A stretch of 43,682 nt of DNA from Brugia malayi (Eukaryota; Nematoda; Chromadorea; Rhabditida; Onchocercidae): positions 1 to 43,682 of the forward strand of contig NW_025062309.1 in the NCBI RefSeq assembly GCF_000002995.4. The letters run 5' to 3'. The translations under genes were made by a program, and so were the position numbers. This document shows positions 1 to 12,653 of the stretch, in pieces. The notes under the pieces are model-generated. The model had not been told where the DNA came from. It ran no database searches and saw only the letters and a program-made list of their open reading frames with translations. The first letter of the stretch is position 1. Every line of letters starts with the position of its first letter.

Positions 1-3000
1 GTGTAAGTATCATGTATCCATGAAATGTGAATAACGGTCTGAGTATCATACCATCATGTCTCTATGAAATGTGAAAAACAGTCTGAGTATCATACGTCAG
101 TAAATTGTTATTTACGGTTGTATATGTCTAAGTATCATGTATCCATGAAACGTGAATAACGGTCTGAGTATCATACCGTCATGCATCCATGAAATGTGAA
201 CAACTGTCTGAGTATCATACGTCAGTTGATTGTTATCTACGGTCGTATATGTCTAAGTATCATATATCCATGAAATGTGAAAAACGGCCTGAGTATCATG
301 TATCCATGAAATGTGAATAACGGTCTGAGTATCATACCATCATGTATCCATGAAATGTGAATAACGGTCTGAGTATCATACCATCATGTCTCCATGAAAT
401 GTGAAAAACAGTCTGGGTATCATACGTCAGTTAATTGTTATTTACGATTGTATATGTCTAAGTATCATGTATCCATGAAATGTGAATAACGATCTGAGCA
501 TCATGTAACTATGAAATGTGATAAACGGTCTGAGTATTATACGTCAGTAAATTGTTATTTACGGTTGTATATGTCTAAGTATCATGTATCCATGAAATGT
601 GAATAACGGTCTGAGTATCATGTATCCATGAAATGTGAAAAACAGTCTGAGTATCATACGTCAGTTAATTGTTATTTACGGTTGTATATGTGTAAGTATC
701 ATGTATCCATGAAACGTGAATAGCGGTCTGAGTATCATACCATCATGCATCCATGAAATGTGAAAAACTGTCTGAGTATCATACGTCAGTTAATTGTTAT
801 TTACGATTGTATATGTCTAAGTATCATGTCTCCATGAAATGTGAAAAGCAGTCTGAGTATCATACGTCAGTTAATTGTTATTTACGGTTGTATATGTCTA
901 AGTATCATGTATCCATGAAATGTGAATAACGGTCTGAGTATCATGTGTCCATGAAATGTGAATAACGGTCTGTATCATGTATCCATGTAATGTGAATAAC
1001 GGTCTGAGTATCATGTATCCATGAAATGTGAACAACTGTCTGAGTATCATACGTCAGTTGATTGTTATCTACGGTCGTATATGTCTAAGTATCATATATC
1101 CATGAAATGTGAAAAACGGCCTGAGTATCATGTATCCATGAAATGTGAAAAACGGTCTGAGTATCATACCATCATGAATCCATGAAATGTGAATAACGGT
1201 CTGAGTATCATACCATCATGTCTCTATGAAATGTGAAAAACAGTCTGAGTATCATACGTCAGTTAGTTGTTATTTACGGTTGTATATGTGTAAGTATCAT
1301 GTATCCATGAAATGTGAATAACGGTCTGAGTATCATACCATCATGTATCCATGAAATGTGAATAACGGTCTGAGTATCATACCATCATGTCTCCATGAAA
1401 TGTGAAAAACAGTCTAGGTATCATACGTCAGTTAATTGTTATTTACGATTGTATATGTCTAAGTATCATGTATCCATGAAATGTGAATAACGGTCTGAGC
1501 ATCATGTAACCATGAAATGTGAACAACGGCCTGAGTATCATGTATCCATGAAATGTGAACAACTGTCTGAGTATCATACGTCAGTTGATTGTTATCTACG
1601 GTCGTATATGTCTAAGTATCATATATCCATGAAATGTGAAAAACGGCCTGAGTATCATGTATCCATGAAATGTGAATAACGGTCTGAGTATCATACCATC
1701 ATGTATCCATGAAATGTGAATAACGGTCTGAGTATCATACCATCATGTCTCCATGAAATGTGAAAAACAGTCTGGGTATCATACGTCAGTTAATTGTTAT
1801 TTACGATTGTATATGTCTAAGTATCATGTATCCATGAAATGTGAATAACGATCTGAGCATCATGTAACTATGAAATGTGATAAACGGTCTGAGTATTATA
1901 CGTCAGTAAATTGTTATTTACGGTTGTATATGTCTAAGTATCATGTATCCATGAAACGTGAATAACGGTCTGAGTATCATACCATCATGTATCCATGAAA
2001 CGTGAATAACGGTCTGAGTATCATGTATCCATGAAATGTGAAAAACAGTCTGAGTATCATATGTCAGTTAATTGTTATTTACGGTTGTATATGTGTAAGT
2101 ATCATGTATCCATGAAATGTGAATAACGGTCTGAGTATCATACCATCATGTCTCTATGAAATGTGAAAAACAGTCTGAGTATCATACGTCAGTAAATTGT
2201 TATTTACGGTTGTATATGTCTAAGTATCATGTATCCATGAAACGTGAATAACGGTCTGAGTATCATACCATCATGCATCCATGAAATGTGAATAACGGTC
2301 TGAGTATCATACGTCAGTTAATTGTTATCTGCGGTCGTATATGTCTAAGTATTATGTATCCATGAAATGTGAGTAACGGTGTGAGTTATCATGTATCCAT
2401 GAAATGTGAAAAACGGTCTGAGTATTATACGTCAGTAAATTGTATTTTACGGTTGTATATGTTTAAGTATCATGTATCCATGAAACGTGAATAGCGGTCT
2501 GAGTATCATGTATCCATGAAATGTGAAAAACAGTCTGAGTATCATACGTCAGTTAGTTGTTATTTACGGTTGTATATGTGTAAGTATCATGTATCCATGA
2601 AATGTGAAAAACAGTCTGAGTATCATACGTCAGTTAATTGTTATTTACTGTTGTATATGTCTAAGTATCATGTATCCATGAAATGTGAAAAACGGCCTGA
2701 GTATCATGTATCCATGAAATGTGAATAACGGTCTGAGTATCATACCATCATGTCTCCATGAAATGTGAATAACGGTCTGAGCATCACGTAACCATGAAAT
2801 GTGAATAACGGTCTGAGCATCATGTATCCATGTAATGTGAAAAACGGACTGAGTATTATACGTCAGTAAATTGTTATTTACGGTTGTATATGTCTAAGTA
2901 TCATGTATCCATGAAACGCGAATAACGGTCTGAGTATCATACTATCATGCATCCATGAAATGTGAATAACGGTCTGAGTATCATACCATCATGTATCCAT

Positions 3001-6000
3001 GAAATGTGAAAAACGGTCTGAGTATCATACCATCATGAATCCATGAAATGTGAATAACGGTCTGAGTATCATACCATCATGTCCATGAAATGTGAAAAAC
3101 AGTCTGAGTATCATACGTCAGTTGATTGTTATCTACGGTCGTATATGTCTAAGTATCATATATCCATGAAATGTGAAAAACGGCCTGAGTATCATGTATC
3201 CATGAAATGTGAATAACGGTCTGAGTATCATACCATCATGTATCCATGAAATGTGAATAACGGTCTGAGTATCATACCATCATGTCTCCATGAAATGTGA
3301 ACAACTGTCTGAGTATCATACGTCAGTTGATTGTTATCTACGGTCGTATATGTCTAAGTATCATATATCCATGAAATGTGAAAAACGGCCTGAGTATCAT
3401 GTATCCATGAAATGTGAATAACGGTCTGAGTATCATGTGTCCATGAAATGTGAATAACGGTCTGTATCATGTATCCATGTAATGTGAACAACTGTCTGAG
3501 TATCATACGTCAGTTGATTGTTATCTACGGTCGTATATGTCTAAGTTTCATATATCCATGAAATGTGAAAAACGGCCTGAGTATCATGTATCCATGAAAT
3601 GTGAATAACGGTCTGAGTATCATACCATCATGTCTCCATGAAATGTGAAAAACAGTCTAGGTATCATACGTCAGTTAATTGTTATTTACGATTGTATATG
3701 TCTAAGTATCATGTATCCATGAAATGTGAATAACGGTCTGAGCATCATGTAACCATGAAATGTGAACAACGGCCTGAGTATCATGTATCCATGAAATGTG
3801 AACAACTGTCTGAGTATCATACGTCAGTTGATTGTTATTTACGATTGTATATGTCTAAGTAACATGTATCCATGAAATGTGAACAACGGCCTGAGTATCA
3901 TGTATCCATGAAATGTGAACAACTGTCTGAGTATCATACGTTAGTTGATTGTTATCTACGGTCGTATATGTCTAAGTATCATATATCCATGAAATGTGAA
4001 TAACGGTCTGAGTATCATACCATCATGTATCCATGAAATGTGAATAACGGTCTGAGTATCATACCATCATGTCTCCATGAAATGTGAAAAACAGTCTGGG
4101 TATCATACGTCAGTTAATTGTTATTTACGATTGTATATGTCTAAGTATCATGTATCCATGAAATGTGAATAACGATCTGAGCATCATGTAACTATGAAAT
4201 GTGATAAACGGTCTGAGTATTATACGTCAGTAAATTGTTATTTACGGTTGTATATGTCTAAGTATCATGTATCCATGAAACGTGAATAACGGTCTGAGTA
4301 TCATGTATCCATGAAATGTGAAAAACAGTCTGAGTATCATATGTCAGTTAATTGTTATTTACGGTTGTATATGTGTAAGTATCATGTATCCATGAAATGT
4401 GAATAACGTTCTGAGTATCATACCATCATGTCTCTATGAAATGTGAAAAACAGTCTGAGTATCATACGTCAGTCAATTGTTATTTACGATTGTATATGTC
4501 TAAGTATCATGTCTCCATGAAATGTGAAAAGCAGTCTGAGTATCATACGTCAGTTAGTTGTTATTTACGGTTGTATATGTGTAAGTATCATGTATCCATG
4601 AAATGTGAAAAACAGTCTGAGTATCATACGTCAGTTAATTGTTATTTACTGTTGTATATGTCTAAGTATCATGTATCCATGAAATGTGAAAAACGGCCTG
4701 AGTATCATGTATCCATGAAATGTGAATAACGGTCTGAGTATCATACCATCATGTCTCCATGAAATGTGAATAACGGTCTGAGCATCACGTAACCATGAAA
4801 TGTGAATAACGGTCTGAGCATCATGTATCCATGTAATGTGAAAAACGGACTGAGTATTATACGTCAGTAAATTGTTATTTACGGTTGTATATGTCTAAGT
4901 ATCATGTATCCATGAAACGCGAATAACGGTCTGAGTATCATACCATCATGCATCCATGAAATGTGAATAACGGTCTGAGTATCATGTATCCATGAAATGT
5001 GAAAAACAGTCTGAGTATCATACGTCAGTTAATTGTTATTTACGGTTGTATATATCTAAGTATCATGTATCCATGAAATGTGAATAACGGTCTGAGTATC
5101 ATACCATCATGTATCCATGGAATGTGAATAACGGTCTGAGTATCATACCATCATGTCTCCATGAAATGTGAAAAGCAGTCTGAGTATCATACGTCAGTTA
5201 ATTGTTATTTACGGTTGTATATGTCTAAGTATCATGTATCCATGAAATGTGAATAACGGTCTGAGTATCATGTGTCCATGAAATGTGAATAACGGTCTGT
5301 ATCATGTATCCATGTAATGTGAATAACGGTCTGAGCATCATGTAACCATGAAATGTGAATAACGGCCTGAGTATCATGTATCCATGAAATGTGAACAACT
5401 GTCTGAGTATCATACGTCAGTTGATTGTTATCTACGGTCGTATATGTCTAAGTATCATATATCCATGAAATGTGAAAAACGGCCTGAGTATCATGTATCC
5501 ATGAAATGTGAATAACGGTCTGAGTATCATGTGTCCATGAAATGTGAATAACGGTCTGTATCATGTATCCATGTAATGTGAACAACTGTCTGAGTATCAT
5601 ACGTCAGTTGATTGTTATCTACGGTCGTATATGTCTAAGTTTCATATATCCATGAAATGTGAAAAACGGCCTGAGTATCATGTATCCATGAAATGTGAAT
5701 AACGGTCTGAGTATCATACCATCATATCTCCATGAAATGTGAAAAACAGTCTAGGTATCATACGTCAGTTAATTGTTATTTACGATTGTATATGTCTAAG
5801 TATCATGTATCCATGAAATGTGAATAACGGTCTGAGCATCATGTAACCATGAAATGTGAACAACGGCCTGAGTATCATGTATCCATGAAATGTGAACAAC
5901 TGTCTGAGTATCATACGTCAGTTGATTGTTATTTACGATTGTATATGTCTAAGTAACATGTATCCATGAAATGTGAACAACGGCCTGAGTATCATGTATC

Positions 6001-9000
6001 CATGAAATGTGAACAACTGTCTGAGTATCATACGTTAGTTGATTGTTATCTACGGTCGTATATGTCTAAGTATCATATATCCATGAAATGTGAATAACGG
6101 TCTGAGTATCATACCATCATGTATCCATGAAATGTGAAAAACAGTCTGGGTATCATACGTCAGTTAATTGTTATTTACGATTGTATATGTCTAAGTATCA
6201 TGTATCCATGAAATGTGAATAACGGTCTGAGCATCATGTAACCATGAAATGTGAACAACGGCCTGAGTATCATGTATCCATGAAATGTGAACAACTGTCT
6301 GAGTATCATACGTCAGTTGATTGTTATTTACGATTGTATATGTCTAAGTAACATGTATCCATGAAATGTGAACAACGGCCTGAGTATCATGTATCCATGA
6401 AATGTGAACAACTGTCTGAGTATCATACGTCAGTTGATTGTTATCTACGGTCGTATATGTCTAAGTATCATATATCCATGAAATGTGAAAAAGGGCCTGA
6501 GTATCATGTATCCATGAAATGTGAATAACGGTCTGAGTATCATACCATCATGTATCCATGAAATGTGAATAACGGTCTGAGTATCATACCATCATGTCTC
6601 CATGAAATGTGAAAAACAGTCTGGGTATCATACGTCAGTAAATTGTTATTTACGGTTGTATATGTCTAAGTATCATGTATCCATGAAATGTGAGTAACGG
6701 TGTGAGTTATCATGTATCCATGAAATGTGAAAAACAGTCTGAGTATCATATGTCAGTTAATTGTTATTTACGGTTGTATATGTGTAAGTATCATGTATCC
6801 ATGAAATGTGAATAACGGTCTGAGTATCATACCATCATGTCTCTATGAAATGTGAAAAACAGTCTGAGTATCATACGTCAGTAAATTGTTATTTACGGTT
6901 GTATATGTCTAAGTATCATGTATCCATGAAACGTGAATAACGGTCTGAGTATCATACCATCATGCATCCATGAAATGTGAATAACGGTCTGAGTATCATA
7001 CGTCAGTTAATTGTTATCTGCGGTCGTATATGTCTAAGTATTATGTATCCATGAAATGTGAGTAACGGTGTGAGTTATCATGTATCCATGAAATGTGAAA
7101 AACAGTCTGAGTATTATACGTCAGTAAATTGTATTTTACGGTTGTATATGTTTAAGTATCATGTATCCATGAAACGTGAATAACGGTCTGAGTATCTTAC
7201 CATCATGTATCCATGAAATGTGAATAACGGTCTGAGTATCATACCATCATGTCTCCATGAAATGTGAAAAACAGTCTAGGTATCATACGTCAGTTAATTG
7301 TTATTTACGATTGTATATGTCTAAGTATCATGTATCCATGAAATGTGAATAATGGTCTGAGCATCATGTAACCATGAAATGTGAATAACGGCCTGAGTAT
7401 CATGTATCCATGAAATGTGAAATACGGTCTGAGTATTATACGTCAGTAAATTGTTATTTACGGTTGTATATGTCTAAGTATCATGTATCCATGAAACGTG
7501 AATAACGGTCTGAGTATCATACCATCATGCATCCATGAAATGTGAATATCGGTCTGAGTATCATGTATCCATGAAATGTGAAAAACAGTCTGAGTGTCAT
7601 ACGTCAGTTAATTGTTATTTACGGTTGTATATGTGTAAGTATCATGTATCCATGAAATGTGAATAACGTTCTGAGTATCATACCATCATGTCTCTATGAA
7701 ATGTGAAAAACAGTCTGAGTATCATACGTCAGTCAATTGTTATTTACGATTGTATATGTCTAAGTATCATGTCTCCATGAAATGTGAAAAGCAGTCTGAG
7801 TATCATACGTCAGTTAGTTGTTATTTACGGTTGTATATGTGTAAGTATCATGTATCCATGAAATGTGAAAAACAGTCTGAGTATCATACGTCAGTTAGTT
7901 GTTATTTACGGTTGTATATGTGTAAGTATCATGTATCCATGAAATGTGAAAAACAGTCTGAGTATCATACGTCAGTTAATTGTTATTTACTGTTGTATAT
8001 GTCTAAGTATCATGTATCCATGAAATGTGAAAAACGGCCTGAGTACCATGTATCCATGAAATGTGAATAACGGTCTGAGCATCATACCATCATGTATCCA
8101 TGAAATGTGAATAACGGTCTGAGTATCATACCATCATGTCTCCATGAAATGTGAATAACGGTCTGAGCATCACGTAACCATGAAATGTGAATAACGGTCT
8201 GAGCATCATGTATCCATGTAATGTGAAAAACGGACTGAGTATTATACGTCAGTAAATTGTTATTTACGGTTGTATATGTCTAAGTATCATGTATCCATGA
8301 AACGTGAATAACGGTCTGAGTATCATACCATCATGCATCCATGAAATGTGAGTAACGGTCTGAGTATCATACCATCATGTATCCATGAAATGTGAATAAC
8401 AGTCTGAGTATCATACGTCAGTTAGTTGTTATTTACGGTTGTATATGTGTAAGTATCATGTATCCATGAAATGTGAATAACGGTCTGAGTATCATACCAT
8501 CATGTATCCATGAAATGTGAAAAACAGTCTGAGTATCATACGTCAGTTAATTGTTAGTTACAGTTGTATATGTGTAAGTATCATGTATCCATGAAATGTG
8601 AAAAACGGCCTGAGTATCATGTAACCATGAAATGTGAATAACGGCCTGAGTATCATGTATCCATGAAATGTGAATAACGGTCTGAGTATCATACCATCAT
8701 GTACCCATGAAATGTGAATAACGGTCTGTGCATCATGTAACTATGAAATGTGAATAACGGTCTGAGTATCATACGTCAGTTAATTGTTATTTACGGTTGT
8801 ATATGTGTAAGTATCATGTATCCATGAAATGTGAAAAACGGCCTGAGTATCATGTATCCATGAAATGTGAAAAACGGTCTCAGTATTATACGTCAGTAAA
8901 TTGTTATTTTCGGTTGTATATGTCTAAGTATCATGTATCCATGAAATGTGAATAACGGTCTGAGTATCATACCATCATGTATCCATGAAATGTGAATAAC

Positions 9001-9757
9001 TGTCTGAGTATCATACGTCAGTTAATTGTTATTTACGGTTGTATATGTGTAAGTATCATGTATCCATGAAATGTGAAAAACGGCCTGAGTATCATGTATC
9101 CATGGAATGTGAATAACGGTCTGAGTATCATACCATCATGTCTCCATGAAATGTGAAAAGCAGTCTGAGTATCATACGTCAGTTAATTGTTATTTACGGT
9201 TGTATATGTCTAAGTATCATGTATCCATGAAATGTGAGTAACGGTCTGTGTATCATGTGTCCATGAAATGTGAATAACGGTCTGTATCATGTATCCATGT
9301 AATGTGAATAACGTCTGAGCATCATGTAACCATGAAATGTGAATAACGGCCTGAGTATCATGTACCCATGAAATGTGAACAACTGTCTGAGTATCATACG
9401 TCAGTTGATTGTTATCTACGGTCGTATATGTCTAAGTATCATATATCCATGAAATGTGTAAAACGGCCTGAGTATCATGTATCCATGAAATGTGAATAAC
9501 GGCCTGAGTATCATACCATCATGTATCCATGAAATGTGAATAACGGTCTGAGTATCATACCATCATGTCTCCATGAAATGTGAATAACTGTCTGAGTATC
9601 ATACGTCAGTTGATGGTTATCTACGGTCGTATATGTCTAAGTATCATATATCCATGAAATGTGAAAAACGGCCTGAGTATCATGTATCCATGAAATGTGA
9701 ATAACGGTCTGAGTATTATACGTCAGTAAATTGTTATTTACGGTTGTATATGTCTAA
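1..9757. repeat. Satellite array 1 (36/44/81-bp modules)
   Basis: A continuous tandem array begins before the window and ends at 9757. The basic 36-bp module contains ATCCATGAAATGTGAATAAC followed by GGTCTGAGTATCATG. A 44-bp variant adds a CATACCAT segment. An 81-bp variant adds a segment starting ACGTCAGTTAATTG and ending TATGTCTAAGTATCATG. Blocks of modules recur at long range: the rare variant AACGTTCTG occurs at about 4405 and again at about 7665 (spacing about 3260), and CTAAGTTTCAT at 3541 and 5635 (spacing about 2094). The modules therefore form higher-order units. Open reading frames at 2516-2728, 4436-4729 and 7696-8070 exist only because 36 and 81 are multiples of three and some modules have AAAAAC where others have the stop-containing AATAAC. 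I do not treat them as genes. Confidence 0.97.
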
Positions 9758-10222
9758 ACCGATAACATTTTATATTTTCTTCTGTTACATCTTTGTTTGA
9801 ATTATGTAACCAAAAAAATCGAGTATAATTTCTGTCTTCTGGATGTAATTCTACATGTAAAAATGCCTTTTCAATATCAGCTAGTATTACTGTTTCATCA
9901 TTATTAAACATTTTATACATCCACTAGATCCGGTATCAAAATAGGTCCTCTGTACAATACTTCATTTAACTTTTAGAGTCTCTAAGATGTGCTGAAGCGT
10001 CATAATCGCATTTTTGTAGTTGACTTATTAGGAATTAATACATCATAATGAAGCAAATAATGAATAATGCCCACCTTATCGTCGGGACCCACTTCATCAA
10101 TTATACTCAACTGTTCTTGTTTCATATCGATCAAGAATTGATTCTTCGTTTAATCGTTTGATGAGGTTTATCAGACGATTAAGGCATGGACCGTAATTGT
10201 TGTTCAATTTGTCTTTAAGATG
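9758..10222 (-). pseudogene. BEL/Pao retrotransposon reverse transcriptase fragment
   Basis: Reading the minus strand from about 10222 down to 9758, broken frames give pieces typical of BEL/Pao polyproteins. They run in order: [41 protein letters not shown], then [17 protein letters not shown] and RFFWL. The ADIEKAF segment holds the first catalytic aspartate of the reverse transcriptase. At least two frameshifts and internal stops separate the pieces, so the element is dead. Only the front of the RT domain survives. The YRF motif just before the expected next RT block lies against the satellite boundary at 9757, and the open frame then runs into satellite sequence. No LTR, gag, RNase H or integrase is visible. 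Confidence 0.85.
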
Positions 10223-10389
10223 TGCATTTATTATTTGTGCTTTAGACAGATGTACATTTACTATTTGAGGTTTCGATAAAAATTCATTGCTTCAAAAGAA
10301 TGTAATATAACAAAGAAATAACAATTCGGTTTATAATGAATCATTTGCATTATTTTAAGCACTTAGTGTGCAATAAAAATCGGTCTGAC
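10223..10389. other. Short AT-rich spacer
   Basis: This AT-rich sequence lies between the retrotransposon remnant and the outer edge of the palindrome. A short segment is imperfectly repeated (GTGCATTTATTATTTG near 10223 and TGTACATTTACTATTTG near 10250). I see no gene. Confidence 0.4.
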
Positions 10390-11112
10390 AAATGGCATTT
10401 TGATAAGTCAATAACAATTTTTAAGGTGATATATTTCATTATTTTTATATTTTATCATATCATTTGTCATCAATGCATTCAGTATAATGAAAGAATATCA
10501 TAAGGCGAACAAATTTGCATAAATGGAATATCGAAAAGTATTGCATGTATTACTCATACTATTAGCAGCGATGATTGTAAGTTTGCATATGATATTCTGG
10601 CACTAGTTTCAAATCGATTCTATTATTTAAATTGCTGTGGCATTAAATAAATTTTAAAATGAGGTGGATTTATGATATGTTAGTCTTTTTTCAAAATGAA
10701 AAAAAGAACAGATAAATGAATCTATTCAGTTTCATAGTATTATTATTAAAATAAATATTTGATGTTATGATTTAAAATTCTTTATATTTCAGTATTTAAT
10801 ATTACAACATCAGCTGAAGCATTATGCACATTAGAAACAAATGAAATTACATTTATTTACTGCGCTAATACTAAAGTGTTGAAATTATCAATACAACAAG
10901 TTTGTTAAAATATTGTTGAGGAAATTGGATTCAAATTGCGATTTTTTTGCTTTTTTTTTTTTTTTTTTTTTTCGGAAGTCTTGTAGACAACACAAAATTA
11001 GTGCGTATGCGAATAAAACTTAAAAACATTTAATAAATTTTGACTGATAAGAAAAGCATCACTTCATTGATCATTTCACATACTGCTTAAAAATAGAAAT
11101 GCAAAAAAAAAC

Positions 11113-11380
11113 TTTTTGAATTTCTTCCCATTCCTTCTGAGTAATTACGAATTCAGGGATATACCTTAGTCTTAAATGCCTCATCAGATTTCCAGAGCAT
11201 ACACCGCACATTCTACAATTAGCGCTTCTTCGACAAATATCGCTAACATGGATGTTCGGTTCCATGCTCGTCTCGTCTTTCGAAACCTTCCTTGGACGAT
11301 AATGGCTTATCGGCTGGCCAATTAACCGATGATTATAGCTGTAATTTCATTTGCCACGTCTGTTCAAATTCAGCAGCGAT
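11113..11380 (-). pseudogene. Decayed BED-finger exon, left palindrome arm
   Basis: Minus-strand copy of gene B exon 3 (second BED finger), entered from an acceptor-like CAG just above 11380. It begins IAAEFEQTWQMKLQL, then has in-frame stops. The later part reads NCRMCGV then CSGNLMRHL. Compared with gene B it lacks the six residues AHVAYA after the first cysteine pair, and the final zinc-binding histidine is replaced by tyrosine (RYIPE instead of RHISE). It still ends in the EWEEIQK segment and a GT-rich donor. With stops and lost zinc ligands it cannot make a working finger. Like gene B, it has no intron between the two parts that gene A splits. Confidence 0.88.
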
Positions 11381-11655
11381 CTGAGGAATAAGATTTAGTA
11401 ATTACTCCTATCAGAACTTGGTGAGTTAATGTCTCACATGTTTCGATGGTTTTGGAGTTGACATGAGCATTCTATTTAGTACGTCTAACTGAAACAAGCA
11501 ACTAATCAATATTTATTTCATTTTATTCATTTATTTTTTTATTTCATTTTATATGCGAAAAAAATTGTTCACTTCAACTAAAAATATTGCTCCATGCTAA
11601 AATTTCCTAACTCACAAACCTCTGATAGGAGTAATTACTAAATCTTGTTCTTCAG

Positions 11656-11928
11656 ATCGCTGCTGAATTTGAACAGACGTGGGAGATAAAATTACAGCTA
11701 GAATCATCCGTTAATCGGGCAGCCGATGAGCCATTATCATCCAAGGAAGGTTCCGAAAGAGGTGGGCATGGAACTGAGCATCCATGTTGGCTATTTCAAA
11801 GCGCTGATTGTAGAATGTTCGGTGTATGTGTTGCGTACGCATGCTCTGGAAATCTTATGAGGCATCTAAGATCGAGGTGTATTCCTGAATCCGTAATTAC
11901 TCAGAAGGAATGAGAAGAAATTCAAGAG
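11656..11928 (+). pseudogene. Decayed BED-finger exon, right palindrome arm
   Basis: Plus-strand copy of gene B exon 3, starting after TTCTTCAG. It is closer to gene B than the left-arm copy: 11702-11751 is identical over 50 bases to 20773-20822. Several lesions kill it. There is a small deletion before HGTEHPCW and another removing part of the YFTRNRK segment. The second zinc cysteine is phenylalanine (CRMFG), the last histidine is cysteine (RCIPE), and the tryptophan of KEWEE is a TGA stop at 11911-11913. These lesions differ from those in the left arm, so the arms have decayed separately since duplication. Confidence 0.88.
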
Positions 11929-12653
11929 GTTTTTTTTTTTGTATTTCTATTTTTAAGCAGTATGTGAAATGATCAATGAAGTGATGCTTTTCTTATCAGT
12001 CAAAATTTATTAAATGTTTTTAAGTTTTATTCGCATACGCACTAATTTTGTGTTGTCTACAAGACTTCCGAAAAAAAAAAAAAAAAAAAAAAGCAAAAAA
12101 ATCGCAATTTGAATCCAATTTCCTTAACAATATTTTCAACAAACTTGTTGTATTGATAATTTCAACACTTTAGTATTAGCGCAGTAAATAAATGTAATTT
12201 CATTTGTTTCTAATGTGCATAATGCTTCAGCTGATGTTGTAATATTAAATACTGAAATATAAAGAATTTTAAATCATAACATCAAATATTTATTTTAATA
12301 ATAATACTATGAAACTGAATAGATTCATTTATCTGTTCTTTTTTTCATTTTGAAAAAAGACTAACATATCATAAATCCACCTCATTTTAAAATTTATTTA
12401 ATGCTACAGCAATTTAAATAATAGAATCGATTAGAAACAAGTGCCAGAATATCATATGCAAACTTACAATCATCGCTGCTAATAGTATGAGTAATACATG
12501 CAATACTTTTCGATATTCCATTTATGCAAATTTGTTCGCCTTATGATATTCTTTCATTATACTGAATGCATTGATGACAAGTGATATGATAAAATATAAA
12601 TTAATAAAATATATCACCTTAAAAACAGTTATTGACTTATCAAAATGCCATTT

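Larger units (their letters stand above)
10390..12653. repeat. Large inverted repeat (palindrome) with BED-gene fragments
   Basis: Left arm 10390-11428 and right arm 11608-12653 are reverse complements with scattered mismatches and small indels. The unique spacer is 11429-11607 (179 bp). The outer edge is marked by AAATGGCATTTTG at 10390 against CAAAATGCCATTT ending at 12653. The inner edge is marked by GTGAGTTA at 11421 against TAACTCAC at 11608. Both arms contain a long homopolymer (T-run near 10951-10972, A-run near 12069-12091) and a decayed copy of a BED zinc-finger exon. In the right arm and adjoining spacer, about 11565-12065 is colinear with gene B at 20640-21150. The rest of each arm has no partner elsewhere in the window. 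It could have arisen by inverted duplication of a displaced gene-B-like fragment. Confidence 0.95.

Noticed and set aside
2516..8070. Repeated open frames (MKCEKQSEYH type) in satellite 1 as a repeat-protein gene
   Set aside because: They follow the satellite modules exactly, lack promoter or splice context, and are open only because modules are multiples of three and some lack the TAA.
1..9757. CRISPR-like repeat-spacer array
   Set aside because: There are no unique spacers: all modules are variants of each other, and the surrounding genes are spliced eukaryotic genes.
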